From positions 1 through 49,815 of the forward strand of contig JAYRWN010000126.1 of the NCBI GenBank assembly GCA_041917975.1: a stretch of DNA of 49,815 nt. Direction: 5' to 3'. Positions 24,714-31,590 of the stretch are shown piece after piece (position 1 is the stretch's first letter; every line of letters starts with the position of its first letter). The stretch is from JAYRWN01 sp041917975 (GTDB taxonomy: Bacteria; Bacteroidota; Bacteroidia; Chitinophagales; Saprospiraceae). Both the position numbers and the translations under genes were made by a program. Below the pieces are notes generated by a model. The model saw only the letters and a list, made by a program, of their open reading frames with translations, was not told the DNA's origin and ran no database searches.

Positions 24714-25169
24714 ATGATCAACAAAGTTATCTTGATTGGCAATCTAGGCCGGGATGCTGAAGTAAGAACTTTGGAAAACGGAGCTATGGTGGCAAGAATA
24801 ACGATTGCTACAAATGAGAGTTATCGAGACAAAAATAATGAGTGGCAAACACTCACTGAGTGGCACGACGTTGTCTTGTGGAGGAACTTAGCTGAACGTG
24901 CCGAGCAAAACTTCAAAAAAGGAAATCTGGTTTATATAGAAGGTAAGTTATCTCATCGGAAATGGAAAGATAAAGAGGGTAACGACAGGTACACAACTGA
25001 AGTAATCGCCAATGTAGCCAGATCTTTGGAACGTAAAGACGGAACCGGTGGGCGAGGGGGATATAGTGAAAATTTTCCAACCGCGACTGATGAACCTAGT
25101 TTTGCTCGCCAAGCTGATCGGATTAGTCCGGAAGTTACCCAAATGGAAGATGATGATCTACCTTTCTAA
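24714..25169 (+). CDS. ssb: Single-stranded DNA-binding protein
   Basis: SSB coats single-stranded DNA and recruits repair and replication partners. The 151-residue protein begins MINKVILIGNLGRDAEVRT, has an OB fold to about residue 110 (WHDVVLWRNLAERAEQ, VYIEGKLSHRKWKDKEG), a short flexible glycine-containing linker, and the acidic tip DDDLPF that binds partner proteins. ATG 24714 is the start; an in-frame codon at 24660 would add 18 unrelated residues from inside mutY. Its 3' end overlaps the gldD start by 20 bases. Confidence 0.96.
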   Translation: MINKVILIGNLGRDAEVRTLENGAMVARITIATNESYRDKNNEWQTLTEWHDVVLWRNLAERAEQNFKKGNLVYIEGKLSHRKWKDKEGNDRYTTEVIANVARSLERKDGTGGRGGYSENFPTATDEPSFARQADRISPEVTQMEDDDLPF

Positions 25170-25767
25170 GGGAAAGAAACACAATAATTTTTGGATAACA
25201 GCCTTATTCATAATGAACATGGCTTGTTCAAGTCAAACCGGGCAGGTTTCTCCAAAACCGAGAGCTTATCCCTATGTGGATTTTCCCAATAAAACCTACC
25301 GCGCTTATCATTCTCCGGCCTGCCCCATAACATTTATGTATCCGGAGTATGCCGAAATTAATCAGACTAAGCCCAGCGACACTTTACCCGGTGTGCAATG
25401 CTGGTTTAATGTTTATTACCCACAATTTAAAGCTACAGTTCATTGTTCTTATAATGCCATTGCTGACAATACGCAGTTTGAAACCATGGTAGAAGACGCC
25501 TTCGAAATCGCTGACCAAGTAAATAAAAGATCTAATTTTACCAATGAACAGGTGGTTCAATTGCCCAACGGATCAGCCGCTTTGATATTTGACTTTGAAG
25601 GCCCGGCTGCATCACCGATACAATTTTTTGTAACGGACAGCTTGAATCACTTTTTTAAAGGATCATTGTATTACCAAGTTGCGCACCACCCGGATTCTTT
25701 GGGCATCATTACCCAATTTATTAAGCAGGACATTCATCAAATGATGTCAACTTTTCAGTGGAAGTGA
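25150..25767 (+). CDS. gldD: Gliding-motility lipoprotein GldD
   Basis: With ATG 25150 (or 25153) the product has about 205 residues. It begins with a lipoprotein signal (basic residues, hydrophobic FWITALFIMNMA, then Cys), a weak lipobox. The mature start PKPRAYPYVDFP and then ACPITFMYPEYAEI matches the GldD pattern (Pro-Lys-Pro-Arg/Lys-Ala-Tyr, then Cys-Pro-x-x-Phe), and the two cysteines and YPQFKATVHCSY are also family features. GldD is needed for gliding and the type IX secretion system in Flavobacterium, where it lies with ssb and gldE. Here ssb is adjacent but gldE is missing from between them. The gene overlaps the end of ssb by 20 bases. Confidence 0.8.
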   Translation: MMIYLSKGKKHNNFWITALFIMNMACSSQTGQVSPKPRAYPYVDFPNKTYRAYHSPACPITFMYPEYAEINQTKPSDTLPGVQCWFNVYYPQFKATVHCSYNAIADNTQFETMVEDAFEIADQVNKRSNFTNEQVVQLPNGSAALIFDFEGPAASPIQFFVTDSLNHFFKGSLYYQVAHHPDSLGIITQFIKQDIHQMMSTFQWK

Positions 25768-26808
25768 TTATTCATCAGCATCATTGCTACGGCCAGGTGA
25801 AGGATGAGCCAGAGCGAATTTAGTTTTAATCTTTTGTTCAATTTCTAAAGCCAGTTCTGGATTATCTTCCAAAAATTGTTTAGCAGCATCCCGACCCTGA
25901 GCAATTTTAGTCCCTTCGTAACTATACCAGGAACCACTTTTTTGGAGAACATCTAATTCCGAACCCATATCGACGATTTCCCCGGTTTTAGAAATACCTG
26001 TGCCATAAACAATGTCAAAAGTCGCAACCTTAAACGGGGGTGCCAATTTATTTTTCACCACCTTTACTTTCACTGCATTTCCGGTAATATTTCCGTCTTT
26101 ATCCTTGATGACGTTTCCAGACTTTCGTATATCAAGGCGAAGTGATGCATAAAATTTTAAGGCGTTACCACCGGTTGTCGTTTCTGGATTACCAAACATA
26201 ACCCCGATTTTTTCCCGCAACTGGTTGATAAAGATACAACAACACCCAGTACGGCCCAGTGTAGCAGTCAATTTGCGTAAAGCTTGAGACATTAATCGAG
26301 CTTGCAGGCCCATTTTGCTATCTCCCATTTCGCCCTCTATTTCACTTCGCGGTACTAGGGCGGCTACTGAGTCAATCACTATGATATCTATTGCTCCGGA
26401 GCGGATAAGATTTTCGGCTATCTCTAAAGCTTGTTCGCCATTGTCCGGCTGAGAAATTAAGAGGTTTTCCACATCTACACCCAATGACTCGGCATAGAAA
26501 CGATCAAAAGCATGTTCTGCATCGATAAATGCTGCGATGCCCCCTTTTTTCTGACACTCGGCTATAGCGTGAATAGCCAGGGTGGTTTTTCCGGAAGATT
26601 CAGGCCCATATATTTCGATAACCCGACCTTTTGGCAAGCCCCCTATTCCAACGGCCAGGTCTAAACTTAATGAACCCGTAGGAATAGTTTCAATCTCCAC
26701 GACTTGTTTGTCACCCAACTTCATAACTGTTCCCCGGCCATAAGTTTTATCCAACTTGTCCATAGTAAGTTGCAGGGCGCGCAATTTTTCCTCTTTCTCA
26801 GAAGCCAT
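25768..26808 (-). CDS. recA: Recombinase RecA
   Basis: RecA forms filaments on single-stranded DNA, drives strand exchange and triggers LexA self-cleavage. The 346-residue protein has Walker A GPESSGKTTLA near residues 69-79, Walker B IDIIVIDSVAALVP near 139-152, and the DNA-binding loop region EIEGEMGDSKMGLQARLMSQALRKLT in the middle, with GNPETTTGGNALKFYASLR near 210-228. The C-terminal tail is short and acidic (NDADE). It ends directly against gldD, convergently. No SOS box was recognised upstream, but the lineage's LexA motif is not one I can search reliably by eye. Confidence 0.97.
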   Translation of the reverse strand: MASEKEEKLRALQLTMDKLDKTYGRGTVMKLGDKQVVEIETIPTGSLSLDLAVGIGGLPKGRVIEIYGPESSGKTTLAIHAIAECQKKGGIAAFIDAEHAFDRFYAESLGVDVENLLISQPDNGEQALEIAENLIRSGAIDIIVIDSVAALVPRSEIEGEMGDSKMGLQARLMSQALRKLTATLGRTGCCCIFINQLREKIGVMFGNPETTTGGNALKFYASLRLDIRKSGNVIKDKDGNITGNAVKVKVVKNKLAPPFKVATFDIVYGTGISKTGEIVDMGSELDVLQKSGSWYSYEGTKIAQGRDAAKQFLEDNPELALEIEQKIKTKFALAHPSPGRSNDADE

Positions 26809-26847
26809 AATGAATGATTTAAATATTAAAAAATTTTCATAAAAGTA

Positions 26848-26878
26848 AAAAACCCTTCAATAATCTTGAAGGGTTTTT
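26848..26878 (-). terminator. Rho-independent terminator of the small gene (possibly bidirectional)
   Basis: AAAAACCCTTCAA and TTGAAGGGTTTTT form a perfect 13-bp stem around TAATC, flanked by A and T tracts that serve both strands. It lies between the end of the small minus-strand gene (26905) and the recA start, so it most likely ends transcription of the small gene and isolates recA. Confidence 0.75.
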
Positions 26879-26904
26879 GAACTGAGGTATTGAATTTTTA
26901 AGAG

Positions 26905-27120
26905 TTAAAATGCAGGTTCACCAACCGGAGTGTTTTTTGCATAAGACAAAATTCTGCCTACTGAAGAAAAAGAGGGGCGATAAATTTTTTCTGACACGGG
27001 TTGTAAATCTTCTATTAACTCATCCCACATAAAATCCAACTCAATGGCCTGGGCCAATACGTCTTCATCCTGGAGGGTTAAATCTGGTTCAATGTTTTTG
27101 TTTGTAAACGAATGCTTCAT
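26905..27120 (-). CDS. Small conserved-looking hypothetical protein, 71 aa
   Basis: The predicted protein is acidic in its first half (LTLQDEDVLAQAIELDFMWDELIEDL) and ends with a more basic, polar segment (YRPSFSSVGRILSYAKNTPV). It has no signal peptide, membrane helix or cysteine. Support for a real gene comes from context: a clear terminator lies directly after its stop at 26848-26878, and a TATTTTTG box lies 76 bases upstream. The order recA, small gene, ArsR regulators is all on the minus strand, but the terminators separate them. I recognise no family; a small regulatory or adaptor protein is only a guess. Confidence 0.55.
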   Translation of the reverse strand: MKHSFTNKNIEPDLTLQDEDVLAQAIELDFMWDELIEDLQPVSEKIYRPSFSSVGRILSYAKNTPVGEPAF

Positions 27121-27196
27121 ACGCAGATTTGTAATTTAAGTATTTAACAATCAAGTACCTAAAAAACTGAACCTTAACACGAAATATTGTGTGTAA

Positions 27197-27204
27197 CAAA
27201 AATA
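27197..27204 (-). promoter_or_regulatory. TATTTTTG promoter-like box of the small gene
   Basis: On the minus strand this reads TATTTTTG (consensus TAnnTTTG), 76 bases before the ATG of the 71-residue gene, leaving a leader of about 70 bases. No convincing -33 TTTG is seen at the expected spacing. The rest of the 27121-27329 gap holds only the terminator at 27252-27300. Confidence 0.3.
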
Positions 27205-27251
27205 TTTTTTAAAGAGCCAGGAAGCCTAAATATATAAATCGTGGCTGAACC

Positions 27252-27300
27252 TAAAAAAAAGAAACAGATTTGAACAACGTAAATGGTCAAATCTGTTTCT
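27252..27300 (-). terminator. Rho-independent terminator after the first ArsR gene
   Basis: AGAAACAGATTTGA (27260-27273) and TCAAATCTGTTTCT (27287-27300) form a perfect 14-bp stem with a 13-base loop. On the minus strand the stem is followed by eight T (plus-strand A run at 27253-27260). It lies 30 bases beyond the stop of the regulator at 27330-27635. Confidence 0.7.
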
Positions 27301-27329
27301 GGTACAAAGTTGGAAAAAGTAGAAACTTA

Positions 27330-27635
27330 TTATTTTCCAAGATAGTTATTGATCGCTTTCACAGCCTTATCTACCAAAGGATATTCGATAGAGTAATGGA
27401 TAAACTTGCCTTCTTTAACTTGGTTAACTAATCCTGCAAGCCGTAAAACTTTCAAATGTTGCGAGGTAATTGATTGTTCGATCTCTAAATTGTTGTAGAT
27501 CTTGTTTACATTGATTGACCCATATTGGTCAATGTACTCTAAAATTTTTAATCGTAGGGGATGGGCTAGAGCTCTTAGAATTTCAGTTGAAACCTGTAGT
27601 TTCTCATTGTTAAACGTAACCTTTGCCTTTTTCAT
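27330..27635 (-). CDS. ArsR-family winged-helix regulator (101 aa)
   Basis: The protein is a single ArsR-type winged helix. The N-terminal helix is EILRALAHPLRLKILEYI (about residues 18-35), the recognition helix region IEQSITSQHLKVLRLAGLV (about 51-69), and the wing VKEGKFIHYSIE (about 72-83). The cysteine motif of metal-sensing ArsR/SmtB proteins (ELCVC) is absent and there is no cysteine at all, so metal sensing through that site is excluded. A neighbouring gene at 27840-28199 encodes a related protein. Its terminator lies just downstream. The ligand and targets are unknown. Confidence 0.87.
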   Translation of the reverse strand: MKKAKVTFNNEKLQVSTEILRALAHPLRLKILEYIDQYGSINVNKIYNNLEIEQSITSQHLKVLRLAGLVNQVKEGKFIHYSIEYPLVDKAVKAINNYLGK

Positions 27636-27839
27636 TCTTGTAGTTTCTTATTAAATAAATTAAGTCTAGCTCGACAAATATGAAGCTATTTAATGAAACT
27701 TCCAAAACAAATATTAAAAAATGTTGCAATTTGTAAGCAATTGAAGCAAAATTGTACGCTTATCCCAAATATTTGTCCCAATGATTTAATGTAACGTTTT
27801 AATTATCAAATAATTATAAAATTTAATGAACAAATTACT

Positions 27840-28199
27840 TTAATCGGCTAATTCTTCAACAAGTCGTGAAATTTGAGCCAATCTTTCACGATCTATTCGG
27901 TAATAAATAAACTTACCTTGGCGCTCTGTAGTAACAACACCGGCACGCCTTAGAATGGCAAGATGCTGTGATGCTACACTCTGTTCTAGCCGGAGTTTAA
28001 TATAAATGTCGGTGACGGTCATTGACTCATTTTCTTCTAACAAATCAATTATCCGTTGCCGCAATTTATGATTAACCGCTCGTAGCACTAGCACGGCTTT
28101 ACGGAGATCAGCATAATCCAGCTGGATCTCCTTTCCGCCCTTTTTAAGAATTACAATTTCATTTTTCGGTTTTTTCATAAGTATTGGTTTTACGGTCAA
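27840..28199 (-). CDS. ArsR-family winged-helix regulator (119 aa), paralogue of its neighbour
   Basis: This 119-residue protein shares the plan of the regulator at 27330-27635: LRAVNHKLRQRIIDLLEEN, then LEQSVASQHLAILRRAGVV and the wing TERQGKFIYYRID. An N-terminal extension of about 30 basic residues (KKPKNEIVILKKGGKEIQL) is extra. It also lacks a cysteine metal site. The 204-base gap between the two regulators is AT-rich with no terminator, and both are on the minus strand, so they may be partly co-transcribed. Tandem non-metal ArsR regulators without an adjacent effector gene suggest that they act elsewhere. Confidence 0.86.
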   Translation of the reverse strand: MTVKPILMKKPKNEIVILKKGGKEIQLDYADLRKAVLVLRAVNHKLRQRIIDLLEENESMTVTDIYIKLRLEQSVASQHLAILRRAGVVTTERQGKFIYYRIDRERLAQISRLVEELAD

Positions 28200-28299
28200 G
28201 GAAACATAGTAGATGCAACCAAAACTGTACCAAACTGTCTTATTATGATATTTTTTAATTCATAACTATTTATATTAAACGTATTTTAATATAAAAAAG

Positions 28300-28998
28300 T
28301 TATATCTGTTGGCCTTTGACTATCTTTTTGGGCTGAGTAATGAATGGAGGTCGGATATAAAGTGGTTGCCATACATTAGAACCTGATTCACCATAAGAAA
28401 GGCGTTGGTGAACCAAGGCACAGGTGCTCTCATCCAGAGAATGAATAGATTTACTCAACGACCCTTGGTTACGGCTAATAGTGATTTTTTCTGGGTATTT
28501 AACAACTTCAAGTGTTTCTGAAAATGCATTAAGTTCTTCAGCCATTTGTGAATAAGAAGGAAAATAATGGCCACCAGCAATCAAGGCGAAACCAGGTGAA
28601 ACTATCTCACCAGCATAAAACGCCCCTCCTTGTAGTGCCACAGCCGCCAACATGTGCTGGCTCGGCGGCAGGCTGAGGTTACCCAGATGTCCTAGTACTT
28701 CCAGTGTGTTGTAACCAATAAGTGGGAGCCCCAGAGCCAGACGAAAGCCTAATGAAAAGGATAAACCGGTACGCAGTGAGGTGTATGATCCTGGGCCTAA
28801 ATTTACCGCTATGGCCGCCAGATCATTTCGTGTCACCATTAATTCATTAAGTAAATGTCTGGTAAGCAACGAAATAGATTTTGAATGATCTATAGCTACA
28901 GGACTTTGAAGTATGCCGGCAAAATAGCCTCCGGCCGATAACAAGACTGAGCAATAATCCCTTGTAGTATCAATACATAATATATAAGGTGATGTCAT
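28300..28998 (-). CDS. tsaB: tRNA threonylcarbamoyladenosine biosynthesis protein TsaB
   Basis: TsaB is the inactive partner of TsaD in synthesis of the t6A37 modification on ANN-decoding tRNAs. The 232-residue protein starts TSPYILCIDTTRDYCSVLLS, contains the ASKHA-type motif NLGPGSYTSLRTGLSFSLG near residues 68-86, and lacks the metal-binding histidines of TsaD, as usual for TsaB. ATG 28998 is preferred over the TTG at 29007. It follows the CtpA-type protease gene by 21 bases on the same strand and is probably in one unit with it. No TsaD, TsaC or TsaE gene is present. Confidence 0.9.
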   Translation of the reverse strand: MTSPYILCIDTTRDYCSVLLSAGGYFAGILQSPVAIDHSKSISLLTRHLLNELMVTRNDLAAIAVNLGPGSYTSLRTGLSFSLGFRLALGLPLIGYNTLEVLGHLGNLSLPPSQHMLAAVALQGGAFYAGEIVSPGFALIAGGHYFPSYSQMAEELNAFSETLEVVKYPEKITISRNQGSLSKSIHSLDESTCALVHQRLSYGESGSNVWQPLYIRPPFITQPKKIVKGQQI

Positions 28999-29019
28999 GA
29001 TACTCAAACGCTGATGCTA

Positions 29020-30675
29020 CTATTTATGGCCAAGTATTGAACCATAGAATTTCTGATCTTGCAGCACTTTCATGGCCTCCACGACTTCTTTATCATGCAA
29101 TAAGCGATATTGAATCATCTGTTCTTCACTCAGAATGCGTTTGGCAATTTCTTTTTCGATCAGTTCGGATAACTGACTTTTATCTTTTTGCCACAACAGA
29201 GCATCTTCCTCCAATACCTTGGTTTCCAAATTATTCAGAAGCTGAGTAAGAGACGCGCTGTAGGGATGGATTTGATCTTTTTGTTCATTCTTTAAAGCCG
29301 TCAATTGTTGCTGTGCCGGACTGAGGTAAATAAACCCTTTCTGACTGGCAAAACTTATAAACTGATCATAGTGAATAAACTCAATTTGTTCGGCGGTATA
29401 AGAAGATTTTTGGTTAAGGAGGTGATCATTAACAAACTTAAAGATGAGGTCTTGTTCGAGTAGCTGTTTAACTAAAGGAGATTGCGCTGGTAGTGGAACT
29501 TTGATGTCTGGGGTAATGCCCCCGCCATCCAGTACTGGCCGACCATTACGGGTCTTAAATACTGATCGCTGCTGGTCCGGAATGTCTTTAGGTTCCCCAT
29601 TTTCATAAGCAACACCCTGGATACAACGGCCGCTCGGGATGTAATACTTAGCGGTAGTCAGTTTAAGCTGCGAATTATAACCAATATCTTTAGTATTTTG
29701 AACCAGCCCTTTACCATATGAGCGTTGCCCAATGATGATGCCACGGTCAAAATCTTGTACAACCCCGGAAACAATTTCCGAGGCCGATGCGGTGAATTTA
29801 TCAACAAGGATTGTCAGAGGAATTTCGGCATCCAAAGGGGCACCAGGTGTATTGTATGTGCGATCCCATTCTTTGACTTTTCCCTTAGTAGTGACAACGA
29901 GTTCCCCTTTTGGGACAAACAAATTTGAAACGCTTATGGCTTCACGAAGCAGTCCACCGCCATTATCCCTTAAGTCCAAAATCAATCCATTTAATTTCTC
30001 TTCAGGGTGATCACTTTGATATTGTTGTAAAATTTTGCGATACGCAGAGGCAATATTAGCAGAAGCATTTTCGGTAAACACACTCAACACTATGTAGGCG
30101 TATCGTTTGTCCAATAATGTGTAAAAAGGAACGTTTTTAATTTCGTTTTCTCCTCTAACTAATTGTAATTCACGAGGTTTGGTTTCTCCCGAACGCAGAA
30201 TACTTAATTTCACTGCTGAGCCCGAAGAGCCTTTTAAAAAACTTCTCACCTCATCCGGTGATTTTCCCTGAGCAGATTTTCCATCAACGCTGATAATCTG
30301 GTCTCCTATAATTAAGCCCGATTTCATAGCCGGACTGTTTTCATACAAATCATAAATGGTGATAAAATTATCGATGGATTTCAAATCAGCCCCTAATCCT
30401 TCAAAACGGCTTTCGGCATTGACTCTGTAACTTTCTATTTGGCTTTCAGAAATATAATTCGTAAAAGGATCCAGTTGATTTAGCATAGCGTCAATTCCTA
30501 TACGCATAAATTGAGCAGGGTCCAGATCATCCACATAACCCATATTAAGTTCCCTGTAAAGGCTGGAGAAGATTTCTATATTTTTACTGATATCGAAAAA
30601 GCGATTAGGCTGTGGCTTAAATGCCAGAACCGGCAAGATCAAAACAAGTAATACCAAAACGATAGGTTTTTTCAT
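29020..30675 (-). CDS. Periplasmic carboxy-terminal processing protease (S41, CtpA/Prc type)
   Basis: The 551-residue protein has a signal peptide (MKKPIVLVLLVLILPVLA), a helical N-terminal region, and a PDZ domain (about residues 95-175, with AQGKSPDEVRSFLKGSSGS). The S41 catalytic domain (about 185-360) shows the catalytic Ser in TASASEIVSG and the general-base Lys in GQRSYGKGLVQ. The last 170 residues are charged and helical. Such proteases trim or degrade envelope proteins at their C-termini. It is the upstream partner of tsaB; no adaptor such as NlpI is adjacent. The residue and domain pattern is clear; the substrate is not. Confidence 0.93.
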   Translation of the reverse strand: MKKPIVLVLLVLILPVLAFKPQPNRFFDISKNIEIFSSLYRELNMGYVDDLDPAQFMRIGIDAMLNQLDPFTNYISESQIESYRVNAESRFEGLGADLKSIDNFITIYDLYENSPAMKSGLIIGDQIISVDGKSAQGKSPDEVRSFLKGSSGSAVKLSILRSGETKPRELQLVRGENEIKNVPFYTLLDKRYAYIVLSVFTENASANIASAYRKILQQYQSDHPEEKLNGLILDLRDNGGGLLREAISVSNLFVPKGELVVTTKGKVKEWDRTYNTPGAPLDAEIPLTILVDKFTASASEIVSGVVQDFDRGIIIGQRSYGKGLVQNTKDIGYNSQLKLTTAKYYIPSGRCIQGVAYENGEPKDIPDQQRSVFKTRNGRPVLDGGGITPDIKVPLPAQSPLVKQLLEQDLIFKFVNDHLLNQKSSYTAEQIEFIHYDQFISFASQKGFIYLSPAQQQLTALKNEQKDQIHPYSASLTQLLNNLETKVLEEDALLWQKDKSQLSELIEKEIAKRILSEEQMIQYRLLHDKEVVEAMKVLQDQKFYGSILGHK

Positions 30676-30748
30676 CGGAAGACTATTTCATTTCATATTA
30701 TTACAAAAAATGTACACAACCCGTAGCTTGATCTTATTTAACAAGATT

Positions 30749-31519
30749 TTATGAGCTATGACTTTTAAAAAAACGAAATAAATGCAAAAATAATTCATCA
30801 GGAGCATCAACATGGATCCAATGACCAGCCTCTGGGATGGTTTCAATATCCACATGATTAAAGATGGCCTGAATAAGAGGTATATCTTCGTCTAAAATAT
30901 ACGACGACTTTCCCCCGCGCAAGAAAAGTGAAGGTGTTTCTACTGGTTGTTTAATCGGAATGGCTTTTAATACCTGATTGTAATCGCGATTAATAACCGG
31001 TAAATTAAATTTCCAGGAAAACGAATCGCCCGAGCGGTAGAGGTTTTTTAATAAAAATTGCCGAATACCTGCATCGGGAAGGTGTTCTTTTAGCCAATCT
31101 TCAGCATCTTGGCGACTGGTTAGAGAATGAAGAGGTAATTTAAGTAAAGCATCTAATATTATTTCATGCCCCCCGGAATAAGCTTTGAAATGAATATCCA
31201 GGACCGCAATAGCTTTAATGAGGTCTGGAGCCTGATTTAACAGTTGCATACCCACCTTACCGCCTAAACTGTGACCAGCTAAATAAACTTGTTCCCAACC
31301 ATGTTGCTTTATAAATCGAAGAACATGTGTGGCCAAGGACTCGAAATTAAACTCATTTGTGTGTGGGGAGCGGCCATGATTCGGGAGGTCTAATAACAAA
31401 ACATGGTAATCCGAAGCTAGTCTTTTAGCAAATGACACCCAATTATCCGAACTTCCAAATAACCCATGAAGCAGGATAAGGGGTGGGCCTTTTCCAAGGG
31501 ACCGATGATATAACGACAT
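30749..31519 (-). CDS. Alpha/beta-fold hydrolase (YbfF-like esterase)
   Basis: The 256-residue protein shows the oxyanion segment LLHGLFGSSDNWVSFAKRL near residues 17-35, DLPNHGRSPH near 45-54, the nucleophile elbow AGHSLGGKVGMQLL near 80-93, an acid candidate in the strand before LFLRGGKSSYI near 203, and the histidine in EAGHWIHVDAP near 235-245. This pattern matches the YbfF/acyl-CoA esterase-type hydrolases. It has no signal peptide. It is monocistronic and diverges from uvrB. It is only distantly similar to the hydrolase at 6660-7424, so the two are not recent duplicates. Confidence 0.87.
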   Translation of the reverse strand: MSLYHRSLGKGPPLILLHGLFGSSDNWVSFAKRLASDYHVLLLDLPNHGRSPHTNEFNFESLATHVLRFIKQHGWEQVYLAGHSLGGKVGMQLLNQAPDLIKAIAVLDIHFKAYSGGHEIILDALLKLPLHSLTSRQDAEDWLKEHLPDAGIRQFLLKNLYRSGDSFSWKFNLPVINRDYNQVLKAIPIKQPVETPSLFLRGGKSSYILDEDIPLIQAIFNHVDIETIPEAGHWIHVDAPDELFLHLFRFFKSHSS

Positions 31520-31534
31520 AATAAATTATCTTGT

Positions 31535-31542
31535 CAAAGATA
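31535..31542 (-). promoter_or_regulatory. TATCTTTG promoter-like box before the YbfF-like hydrolase
   Basis: On the minus strand this is TATCTTTG, a match to TAnnTTTG, 15 bases before the hydrolase ATG and so a short leader. No -33 TTTG is present at 19-20 bases. The divergent uvrB start lies 49 bases away on the other side, where TTGTTGACA is seen but no consensus -7 box. Confidence 0.3.
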
Positions 31543-31590
31543 AATCATTTATTAGCTGTATTTGTTGACACTACCGAGGTAGAATAAGTC

